NCBI RefSeq assembly: GCF_035083965.1
Contig: NC_089722.1
Span: forward strand, 41,124,197-41,188,196
Length of the DNA: 64,000 bases
Direction: 5' to 3'
Origin: Branchiostoma lanceolatum
Lineage: Eukaryota; Chordata; Leptocardii; Amphioxiformes; Branchiostomatidae
The translations under genes and the position numbers were made by a program. The notes below the pieces were generated by a model. That model searched no databases and was not told the origin of the DNA. It saw only the letters and a program-made list of their open reading frames with translations. This document shows, one piece after another, positions 34,594 through 46,200 of this stretch; the stretch's first letter is position 1, and every line of letters begins with the position of its first letter.

Positions 34594-35937
34594 GGCTGGA
34601 AGTATTACATAAAAACAAATAAGATGTCAACAATGATTTCATATCAGATTTGATATCTCCCGACCCTAGAATTATCACACTGTAGGAGCATCCTCATTAC
34701 ATCTTCATTGCTCAGATCTTCATCAGTTTACTGAAAGTACTTGCAACTCGTCCTGTCTTGTCTTGGATGGTTCTACTAATCGCCTGGCAGGGTTCCAATG
34801 AATAACAACAGCGAGGATGCAAGTTTTCTGATGGTTTATTCACTCTCACAGGGTCTAGATATTCTCGCAAGGTCTGTTTCTTACACATGCGTGTTAGTCT
34901 AATGTCATATGCTAATGTTACAGTACTTGAAGAAATGAGGGCAGGAAAATGTCTTGAAATAGATCTAACCGTGTTCATGAGTTGTATAAAAAGTTGTCTA
35001 CAGTAAACAACAACATAATGTACTTTCTGTTGTTATATCTTACAGCACTCTACTCACAAACTGACCTTTGAAATATATTGCACAAAGGAAAGGAAAAGTT
35101 TTGCTCTTTTTACTTTATGATGAAGTCATATAATAAATTTGACTGCGCTGACAAAATGCCAGGCGTTTTCACCAATAATTCGACAGGTGTCACAAAGTTC
35201 GAAAAAGTGATCTGGTGCAAGTTACTTCGAAAATTCGCATTTATACGACGTTGCAACAGAAAATTCGACCTACCTGCGTCCTAATTGATGTGTGTATATT
35301 CAGTGACGGATGAAACTGAACGAAATGTAGTCAGGAAGCCAAAGAAAATATGAAATTCCTTGTCTTTGTTGTCAGCATCTCAGCTGCTGATCGAAAAATT
35401 TCAAACAGGTAGATCACGCTAGTTCGCATGCGCAGTGACCTTTCAATGAACTCTAATAGCAACCAACCCATACAAAAGTGACTTGTAAATAAGGAACAAG
35501 AAATACAAAGATACATCTTTCAGTGGCAACTTTGAAACTGAATACGACAGCAAAAAATAATAGAAATTTTGTGAGTTTATTTTTTGGGTCTAATACGTTA
35601 GTTATACTTCCCTAGACATTCTCAAATTCATTACGTTTTGACGACAATAACATTCTGCGATTTTGATAGTATCTGCTAGATGTCGCTTTTGAAGGAATAC
35701 ATTTTTTGCCTAAGGAAAATATATAGATTGAGGCGTCCTGTGTATTTCTTATGTTGCACAAAGTGTCACGAATGACCGTTGCTTATTAGACGATGTATCA
35801 GATATGTCAAAACGATCTTTACCAAGAGCTGTAGCTTTCTTAAAACCTCTTTGATACCCTTCAGGGAAGTCGAGGTTCCCCGTGAACTCCTTACAGAGCC
35901 TTCACCAATCAAAACGTTTGTCAAAGTTTTCCAATAT

Positions 35938-35951
35938 GGCGCCCTAGCAAC
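35938..35951 (+). promoter_or_regulatory. X-box-like (RFX) site 1
   Basis: GGCGCCCTAGCAAC fits the RFX pattern (half-site, 0-3 spacer, RGYAAC) except at one base of the left half. RFX factors drive ciliary genes. Confidence 0.45.
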
Positions 35952-36106
35952 GAGAAAGTCATTCTTGTTCGTGCTGTAAGATGCAAAAGACACACATACT
36001 GGTCAAGTTGATAATTTCAGTACCTTAAAAAGAGGTCGAAGCGCATACCCTGTTAAATTCAAACCGCATGAAAGGCTAGATGACTCGAGTCAAGCAAAAA
36101 TAAGTT

Positions 36107-36114
36107 TGTAAACA
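36107..36114 (+). promoter_or_regulatory. forkhead site
   Basis: TGTAAACA is a canonical forkhead core, immediately before the second X-box-like site. FOXJ1 is the usual partner of RFX in motile cilia; factor identity is inferred. Confidence 0.45.
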
Positions 36115-36115
36115 T

Positions 36116-36129
36116 GGCGCCTTAGCAAC
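36116..36129 (+). promoter_or_regulatory. X-box-like (RFX) site 2
   Basis: GGCGCCTTAGCAAC differs from site 1 by one base. The surrounding ATGGCGCC is also shared. The two sites are direct repeats 178 bp apart. Confidence 0.45.
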
Positions 36130-36455
36130 CGTGGGCTTGTTGTGGACCCTTGTCACAAATCTATTGAATTATATTCATCCGCAATCGTAAACGCTATGAA
36201 ACAATTGAAATGAAATTATATGATTCCGAAAAATATATATATGCTTTGTTATTATCATAGTATATAAATACATTCGTTGAAATGACAATATTTTGTTGTA
36301 TTTCCCCAAGCCGGACGGACTATTTTCAGCAACCGCGGCACTTCTATTTTCAGTTCAATTAAAAGATTGCGCGGGTCGAATGAGTTGAAGATTTCACATG
36401 GAGAAGAAGATGGGCCTGTATTTAGTGCTGTAAATATAAATATTTTTGACCCAGC

Positions 36456-39400
36456 ATGGCTCTAGACGACGTACGTTTGGAATGGATGCGAGACAAAGTC
36501 TACGCAGGTCTGGACATCGAAGATACGGAGATTTTTGAGGAACTCTTGAACAGAGAGGATGGCGAGTACGAACGGAAGATTCTGAAGTTTTTGAACGAAA
36601 GTCCTGAGAGCGGGACTCCCACAGCTATACTGTTCTACTGTCAGATTCAGGAGGAGGAAGAAGAAGTGGAGGTAGAATGTGGTAGGTGCAAACTTAAAGA
36701 TTCTCCTCGTTTTTAGGAAGAAACCTATTAGTTTTAGTTGATGACACACCCCCTACAACCCATGGTCAAAATATTTGTGCACGACTGAACTGATGGTAAC
36801 GTTGGTACACATCAACAATAACGTTATACTGAACGTTAAATGATTCCAATCATTTGTAAGATTGTTAGACATTCATGCCAAGTCCTTCAAAAGGAATTGA
36901 AGCAAAAAAAGAATGACTTTTAGTCTGTTTTGATTTGTTTTTTAATAGTGTTATAAGTTTATATAGAGACTCAACACTAGTCAGTTCAAATCCGGAATGT
37001 CACTTTCCAGATTTCAAGGCAGCCATCTTGGAAATCCAATTTTCCAACTTTTTTTCTACTGAACATACAGTTTAGTTTTACCAAGGAGGTTATATAGACA
37101 GGAGGAGGTTCTGGATTAACACCCCGCCGTGGCCTTTGTCTTGGCCCGTCAAATCCTGCTGTGTCCCATTGTTCCGGTGAGCCGGCGGCACTTCTTTGTT
37201 TTCACTTTCCGACTCCCAAGCTCCATGCAAATGAGGCCGATTATGACGCCACCGGCAGCGACGCTACCCGAGCAGTGCCCGATGTCTAGACGATACCTCT
37301 TCGGTTTCCGACAATTTCCTTATTTGGGGTGCGCAATAGCATGCGCAGAAGACGGCATTTTTGAAGAAAAAAACATGGCGATCACGTTGATAGTTTGTTT
37401 ATCTCTCTACGACGAACATGGGTTTGTTTACAGCCATTTCTTTGTACATGTCTCTTTTTTTTGCCTTAGAAATATGGAGAAACATGTATAGATTTATGCT
37501 GGAATTACAAATTTACGATGGATTTCCCCGATAAACTACGGTTATCCTGGGTAGTACAGACATTTGTCTTTCCATTCATGTAATTTTTGCCATGTTACTC
37601 GCTCGAATTTTCCGTTACCCGTAACGTTTTTGGTTTCTTGTTTGTATCATTTTAATTTCAGTTAGGTCTCTATAAATGACCTTGGTAGGGTAAGGGATGG
37701 TGCTACTAATTTTTTGAGAGGCTGGTTTCATTGGCACGACCGGCAATGCGCCTTGGAATGAATTCCTTATTGAACAATTTTTTTCCGAAGTTGGTTTCTA
37801 TCAAGGAGTTTGTCGAGCCTTTAAAAGCCAGCTAACGTTTTTGTAGGCATTAAAATATTGCATGGAAATGTACAGCTAGCCCGACTGCAGTTGCCAAGGC
37901 CTCCGTGCGCTTATAAAACCTCCTTGGTGCGTCAGCATAATTCCTCTGTCAGCAGAGGTTTGTCTTCCGTGATATCGGCTTGTTTATCGCTTTTTTCCGG
38001 GGATCTACAGCCCTTCTAAAATTGTCTTCAAAATCACAAAACTTCCAAAAAAAATCCACTTGAAGTCTGTGCCGTCTTTCTTTGGGGTTAACATAACAAT
38101 GAAAATTATTCTGGCTCCCGGGTGAGATGCTATAGAAATCAGGACCACTTCGCACCCCAATGTTAATTATTTCTTCACACGGGTTTCCAACACTGCTGAA
38201 AGGGGACTGATCTAGAGCCTCCTCCTGTCTATATAACCTCCTTGGTTTTACATGTCATTTGAAAGAGCATGATTTCCCTTACGTTGTGGTGCCTTTACTT
38301 TGGTCATAAGATGTAAAGCTATGAAGATATTCCTTTTTAAAGTTGCCCAACCCATACCTACATTGATTCGGCCTGGCGACTAAACTGGGGCCACAGGGGG
38401 CTAACAGTGGGCTATCCCAATGAAAATGGGCAATAAATAGTCCGTCTGCACTGTTGAAAACACTCGCATAATGAGTTATCACACCTAGCTAGTCAGTGTA
38501 ATTAGCACTTATTTGACAATTTTCTCCTGAGGTGAACAATTTGATTTGAACAAGAAGCGACTATCAAACCTCCTTGATTTGACTTTACCAGATCACAGTG
38601 CTACATTATTTCAAACTAATAAGCTATGTTGTCAATTAGCTTGACTACATAGGACATCTGGACATCTGCAAAGAACAAAAAAAAGTATAATGTCCTTGGT
38701 TGTATCAAGGAGGTTTAAATTCAAACCTCCTTGGTTGTATTCATATAAGCAGTGATAAATGTAACCAAGATTGAAGATGTAACAGTGTAAAACGATTTTG
38801 ACCTTTTTTAAAGAGTTAGGTGGAAGAAACCTTGAAGAAAGAAATCAAATTCAGCTGTAACAGTTCTAATTGTCTTCCCTAGGCCCTCACAAAAAAAAAG
38901 AATGTTAAGAAATCATTGGGAATTTTCATAATTTGTATTTGAGAGATTAAAAAAGCCTCAATGCAAGGAGGTTACAGGCCTATATATTAAACCTCCTTGC
39001 TCAATGTTTAAGATATGCTTCGAGTCCTGAGTTGTGGATTTGTTTTTTTTTTTAGCAGGGTCTAAACCATGTATAACTTGATTGGTGTTTTGATTCTCTT
39101 ATCGATCAAAAGCCTTCTGATTGCTTGCTTGGCCCATGAATATAACATCTTTATTTGACCAAGGATATACAAAACCTCCTTGGTTTTCCTTAATGGCAAA
39201 AATTTGTCCACTTATAAAAACATTTGTAACATTGTGTAACAAAGCTTCAGGTAGAAAATTTACATAATACTTACTGATCACCCATACAAAAAGAGCAGAT
39301 GATGATTCATACCAATTAACATGGTTAAGACAGAGCTTGAATGACAATGGTCCATTATTTACACTTGTCAAGTTTGTTTTGTTGTTGTTGCTTGCTGGCA

Positions 39401-42400
39401 ATATGACAAGCAGGCCATCTTTGCACACCAAGATTTACAAAAACAAAGGACACTGTAAAATGTCCTTGCAAAAACTTGGCCATGCGACTATCATAGTTTA
39501 ATATGTAACAAAGACTTTTTGTTGGGGGACAAATTGAGCAGGCAAGATGAAAATGATACAATTAAAAAAGTATGTTAACAATAACATGAAGAAGAGTTTA
39601 CATGAAGAACACTGCGTAACGGTTTTGTTTCGAACCTGACCTCCTGAGGTAGGCTGCAACGGTTCAGAATAAAATGGTTTCGCAGAATTGTAATCATGAA
39701 CCCAAAAGCGTTAAGGAACCGGTTCACATTGATGTTTTATGACATGGTACATCCGGATACATGAGGTCATAGTTCTTGGCGTCACTTGGGCTTTAGCGCA
39801 GGAAAGAGTGAATTCAATGTTTTTAGCTGTCGATCGGAGCGTTTTTGAATCATAGCTTTTTGCTAACTTAAAGGTTCTTACAAATGGTCCAATGAGGACA
39901 CGAGAGCCCTGATATCTATGTGGGGGAATCAGGATGTCCAGAAGGACCTTGATGGCATTCATCGAAACAAGGACATTATATAGAATTCTATATAATGTGA
40001 CTTTATTAATGTCCTTGATCGGAACCAGGAGGTGTACGAAAAAATTGCTATGGGCATGAAGGACAGCAGTTTAGTGCCAATTGAAGACACAACTCTTTGT
40101 CAGTGCTCGGAAAAGTGAAAGTTTCAGCTGTCAATAGGATATTTTTGAATAGTAAAATCTTGTTACGGCCGCTTACTCGAGGTGCGGGATTACAACAGAG
40201 TTATGCAAATTCGATGTAAAGCGTTTTCAGCGCGGGTGCAAGTTTGCATTGCTGACGCAAAATGTTAACCGTTTCAATTCTGGGTTCATCCAAAACGGTT
40301 TGAAGCATTTTATTTTTTTAATCATGAACGTGGCCTTTAGTTATTGTTTAATAAATGTGTTTCAGATGGCAGCTAGTTAACACATTGGTGTGGCTAGCAT
40401 GTTTTTATATCAGGTTAAAAAATGTTTTACCAATTATAACTATGAATAAGTCAGTCTCCCCACTTGAATTGCATGGGTATATCTCCCAAGATAGCTCTTC
40501 ATTCCATATGGCTTTTTTACGAATGTATTCAAGGTGATATTATCTATGTAAAAAAAGTGGTGGAACATCAGACTGAGGACAAGCATGATGCTTTTTTGTA
40601 GCTAAAAGTACTAGTGCAATCAATGCAGCAGAAAACCCTACAACTCCTGTATATCATAGCCAAGAACAGTGTCCCGGTCACCGTCATGCGTCACCCCTAC
40701 GCTTCTCCTCGACAAGTGTATTGGCAGTTCTTTTTGCGCAAACTTTTTAAAACTGTGCTGCACCCCTCCCCACACTTTGAACTTTCTGTCTCAACCGGTG
40801 ACACTACTTAATAAGATAGCAACTTGAATGACAAGACTCATTTGATAACAGACCATGGGGTGAATTTGAGTAAACCAAATTGCGAATACAAAGGCGAATC
40901 CTTGCAACTACGTCATTATGTGCATTGTTTCAAGGGCTGAACGAATCGATCGACATTGACACTATCAAGAATTCTATAGACAATATGTAGTAGATTGGTC
41001 GGGAGAGGTGGCTTCGATACTCTTCTAAGTTTATCAGTACTAGTGTTTATTATCCTTTAAACAAGCCGTTTATCAGTGTCTGTAAATTTAAGTACCATAT
41101 TTTTTTTCAATGAACAGAGCACACCCTGTACCCGTATTGTAGCTTAAGGTACTCCTAAACCTTTTAGCGAAGTTGTTTTAGAAATCGTCAATACGCATTG
41201 GGAATCCCCACCACAAACATCCACCAATCTTTGGGAAACCATAATGTATTCACATTGTTATGCAGCCCAGACTTCCACCGCTATTGTTCCTGTATGCAAA
41301 TGAACATCACTATCACAACATCATGAGTGGCTCAGTAACGCTCCATTCAAACAAGGACAATATTATATAATGTCCTTGATTCAAACAACAAAGGAGGTTG
41401 TATAGTCTATATAACCTCCTTGAAACAACAAGGTTAAAGAATTCGATTTTAAAAGATTCCAAAGTAGAGAGAAGTCAACAGTGGAAGATTTACAAAGTTA
41501 TGAAAAATTAAACACCTCTGTAATTGAACGGGTATTTTCTTATTTCTTGATATCAGAGTCTCCTGCTTTTGAAAAATTCTTAGTTTTGCCAAGGAGGTTA
41601 TATGGTCTATATAACCTCCTTGGTTTTGCCAAGGAGGTTGGTTTTGCCAATTTCAATAAAGCACATCACTCTCGCTTGTGGAAAATATATTGGGTGTATG
41701 TCATGCCAGGAAATGTTAAAAAATGCATTTAAACTTATACTAAACTAAAAGCAGAGTAACAATTAAATGAACTAAACACAATAATATCGAGAAGAGTAGG
41801 GTCGCGGTGTGCTTTGGACCAAAAATCAGAAGCGGTAGCTTTTCACGCCGCATACTCAACCTACAGCCTCCCTGACTAATTAGTCGCCAGACTTGCCACA
41901 CTCGTGATCAACATCCCCTGTTCTGTGATTTTGGCAGGACTTGAAATTCAGTACTGTACTTTTCCTGTCATACTTCAAAGTAAATAAATCTATCCCGTGT
42001 TACTATAATGTAAGTAACATAAAACTACCTGCACCCTGCTAATTTTAACTGCACCATCTAATCATTTTCCCGTTCTGTTCATCAAATTTAATAATTTTAA
42101 AGTGATACAATTCAAACCTTTTTAAATCCTGAAATCTGTTCTAAGGGCAGTAAGGCAGTACAAAGTGAACATATTGTTTTATAAAGAAAATGGCCACTAC
42201 CTGAATTGGATCACAGACCTACTTTGAATCATACTTGCTAATTAGACTGTATTTCACACCAACTGGCAAAGTGTGAGTTCAGTTCTGGAGAGCCAGGCAT
42301 TGGCAATAGAGAGCCTGGCCATTCCCACATGGCCATTCAACCTTGGTCGATTTACATTTTTCACACCTTTTCCACCAAATTACCAGTTCAGTGGTCGGGC

Positions 42401-43211
42401 TTGAGTTCAATGGTCTAGCTCATTAGAGGTGTCATTGCCCCCTATGGGCGAAAGCAATTGCCACTCAATTACTGGTATTAACCCATATGGCCAGTATGAA
42501 GCTGCATTGTGCTAAGCTAGGACTACATCGTAAACATGCATTTTCAACTGATCATATCTAAAGCGGTGAATATCACTGACTAATGATTTTTACATGATTA
42601 TGTTCATGATGAAGAGAGCTTTCAGCTGATACCCAACTTGTAGGCAAAAATCAATCATTTCTGAAGATTCCTGATAGCTTCTGTTTTTCCACATGTGAAC
42701 TGACTAGTGTTCAGTAGAGAAGTTGACATATCGTTGTTGATATAATTGTCTGAGTTTGACAATGCAATATCATATAGCCTTTATTTATAACTGTCACAGT
42801 TACTGCCTAGTTGACTAGACTGTGATCGCTGAATGACCAGAAAATGGATTTGTGTTCGTCAGCCCTCAATATTATCATTGGAAATTATGCACGAAGTAAA
42901 AGTAATGATCTAAGCAACAACACATTACAAAATGTTTAAAAAGAAATCTATAAAATTACTTTTAATTAGTGATCTATCAAAGTTTTAGTGGCACAGCAAT
43001 CACAGCCTTTATTGGGAAGGGGGTATAACAGTTTGTTTATTCGTTTGTTTATCCAACCAGGGGAAATCATGTCGCAAACTGGCAATTTTCAATAAAGTCT
43101 GGGGGGAAAACCCCAAAGAAAAGTTCAATGATTTACATCAAAATCAAATCAAAGTTAGAAGCGATTATACAAGTTACGCAAACTACAAATTTCACTGTTT
43201 CTGACTGATTA

Positions 43212-43248
<37 letters not shown>

Positions 43249-46200
43249 CATCTGTTCCAGAACCGGAGGTGCCAGACATCCCAGTAGACGACGGGGCGGC
43301 AGGCAGTGATGACGACAAGAGGAGTGGGGACGGGGAGGCAGAGGGGGAGGGGGGCGGCAGCAGGGCAGAGGGGGAAGCAGGGGCAGACCCAGGGGCCACG
43401 ACACCCGCCGCACCACCTGCAGGTTAGAACTTGTCATATGGTTGTATATAATTTGGCATCGTGTTGGCATAACGGTCCTGGGTTTGAATCCCGTGACATG
43501 CAACCGATGTTGTGCGGCAATGTGCCCTTTAAGGAAAGCCACTTAAAACTGTCGACTTTTCTCACTTCACTCAGGCGGCAATGAGTATCTACTCTCATCT
43601 CCCAAATAAACATACCCCCCGGAATAAACATACCCCCCGGACAAATTTTCAAAATCTAATAAACGTACCCCCCGGAATAAACATACCCCCCAGAAAATTA
43701 ACCAAATTCACAGATGAACTGTGTCCGAGGGAAAGATGATGATAACAGATATGGTAGCTGTACATTTATGCCTGTCTGAGGACCATACCAGTAAAGTGTA
43801 TAAATATTGAACAGAATAACTGCACACATCTTGTTCATCTTCTTGCTTGCCACTTCAAAAAAATATAGTAGTTATGTCGAAAAATTGGGCATAGGTTCTC
43901 CGCTATGAACCCTAACCGGGGGCCAACGGTGCTTATAAATTCAACAAGTGAAAATATACATGATACATGCATTTTCTACTTGGAACTTGAAGCAAGTGAT
44001 CAAGGAAAATTGTTGTATATACTGAGTCAGAAATCAAAACATGACAAGTAGTCGCCAAACTGCTCAGTTCACTTGGATGGGCGACACTTTCAAAGTCTAC
44101 TCTTTGTTTTTAAACAAATGTATCAACATTTAGAACACGAACAGAAGATTTCAATATCCTGAATATATGGTAACAGGTAAGTTATTACTTATTTGTAAAA
44201 GCCATAGAGAAAAGGAAGAACTATAACATGTATATGATGTAACTTTTTATCTTTCCCTACTTGCCTTTATCTTATATGCAAATATAGATTTGTAAACTTT
44301 ACGATTTGTAAACATTACATGCCACAAATTATTGTGTTGTGTCAAGGAAATTATCATATCATATCAAGGACAATATTATATAATGTTCTGGTTTTTGTTG
44401 TTGCAATCCAAATGATTTAAAATCCACAAATCACCCTTGTATGTAGCAAAAAAACATTAATTTTGAGAAACTAAATTGTCAACAAATTTGTGAGAAACCT
44501 CAGGCCTTTTCCAATGTTGCCACAAAGCACAAGGTTCTCATGTTACACATGAAAAGTTGAGCTAGACACAGCGGCGCCGCAGACAGAAAGGGGCGGGGCT
44601 AACAGAAAGTTTCACCCATATTCCTAGAAAGCTCTGGTATTCTTTCTGTAGAGGGGTGATCTTTTCTAAAGCATTTTTAAGTGATAATAACGGTGACTAG
44701 ATTGCAATTCAATTTTATATATAGACTTTGATATTAAAATTCTCTTTGTAAAAATGCAAAACACATTTCTGACCAAGGGAAAGGAGTTTTATTTGTACAT
44801 AAAAAAGAGTTGTTTCCCCTTCTTCGAAGTGAGCTCTTCCATGACAAAGCGTTCCCACGGCCAGAGTCACTGACGTCCAATGCGTTACTCACTTTACTAA
44901 TACTGTGGCGATTCTCCAAGCGCTAAATTTCCATGTTTGTGGTAGGATTGAAATGTTTTGATATATATTGAAAGTAATTACACAGTTTTTTTAATGCTAA
45001 GACACTGTTTTTTGTGGTGTTGTTTTTATATTTTCATTTTGGGAAGGACTGTATCTCACGTGAGTAGAGAAATTTACATGCGTTAAACGTACTTGAAACA
45101 CTGCGCCGCTGGCATGTATATTTTTTTCTGATCAGCGTGCTTTAGTTTACGATGTAAACAGAGACTGTCCAAGTTGTTTATACAAAAAGAATTGCATTTC
45201 AAAACGTCAGTGTGGCGTCTTATTTTCTCCCAATAACAACGTTGACTTTGTAGTGTCATAGAGATCGACCGATACGTTACGAGTTACGCCGGGATTTCAC
45301 AAAGGGCGGGTCATAGCGGCAGGGAAATCAACGCCGCTTGGCCGAAAAATAGCGAATTATGAGCAAAAATGCCGGGGAAATATGGGCAGGAAAACCCAAA
45401 CTTTCAATTTCAATGGGATCCCTGGTTAGCAAAACTCTGATTTTCAAAAAAATAATAAACGTACTGTCCAAAATAAGAACGTACTGGGTGGATTTTGAGG
45501 CTGAAAAAATAAACGTACCGGTACGTTTATTTGGGAGATGAGAGTAGCTTTGATTAGGGACGTCCCTCATGTAAGATGCTAAATATGAATGGAAGTCCCA
45601 TGTTCTAACTTTAAGGAGAGCCACACCTTGAGAAGGTAAAAAAAAAGACCACACTTTTCGAAAAGAGAATCTGAGGACCATCTCGGTGTGAGTGGATCAA
45701 ATAGATCTGATTTTGAATACCTTAAATTTTACCTTAAGTGGCTATAACATTCTTGTCGAACATAGATGTTTCTTTGCTAACTTTTGTCAATTTTCTTTTA
45801 GATGGTGATGCAGAACTGCCAGCAGCAGAACGTGCCACTACAGCAGAGGGGGAGGAGGGTGGTGGTGAGGAGGGACAAGAAGGGGCGTCATCGGCCACTC
45901 CAGAAGTGGAGATGCCCAAGTCCAGACAGACCGTAAGTTTTTTCTTAAGTTAGTGGCTGAAAATTTTCTGCAATATGCAATTTGTAGAGATAGTTTATGG
46001 GATTCTTATCATATGTAAACTAGTCTACGAATGTAATCTACTTGCAATTTTGCAGGCTGAAAAGTTAATGCTAAGTTTAGTACAGTCAAACCTGACTTCC
46101 TTAAAGTTAACATAAAGACACCACTAGGCCAATGTGACCACTTTTCAGTGATCCCTTATAAAGTTAAATTTTCCCCATTGACACAAGCATTTGAGTATCC

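Larger units (their letters stand above)
34594..36455. promoter_or_regulatory. divergent TCHP / DNAH10 promoter region
   Basis: 1.86 kb separates the two start codons, which point away from each other. It should contain both promoters and 5' leaders; a possible TCHP leader exon ends with a CAG/GTAGGT donor at 35274. The interval contains two X-box-like sites and a forkhead site, listed separately. No other gene is visible, although short frames occur around 35766-35993. Confidence 0.65.
43435..45700 (+). mobile_element. tRNA-derived SINE split by a later transposon
   Basis: The head (43435-43591) carries 'TTGGCATAACGG', the B-box 'GGTTTGAATCCC' and the body to 'GGCAATGAGTATC'. The tail (45547-45700) continues with 'GCTTTGATTAGGGA', 'GGAGAGCCACACC' and 'TCGGTGTGAGTG'. 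The paralogue at 51283 has the uninterrupted junction 'GAGTGCCTAGCTTTGGTT'. Confidence 0.7.

Noticed and set aside
37129..37491. Transposase gene inside the 1.16-kb element
   Set aside because: The 120-codon frame shows no catalytic or DNA-binding motif that I recognise and is too short for a transposase.
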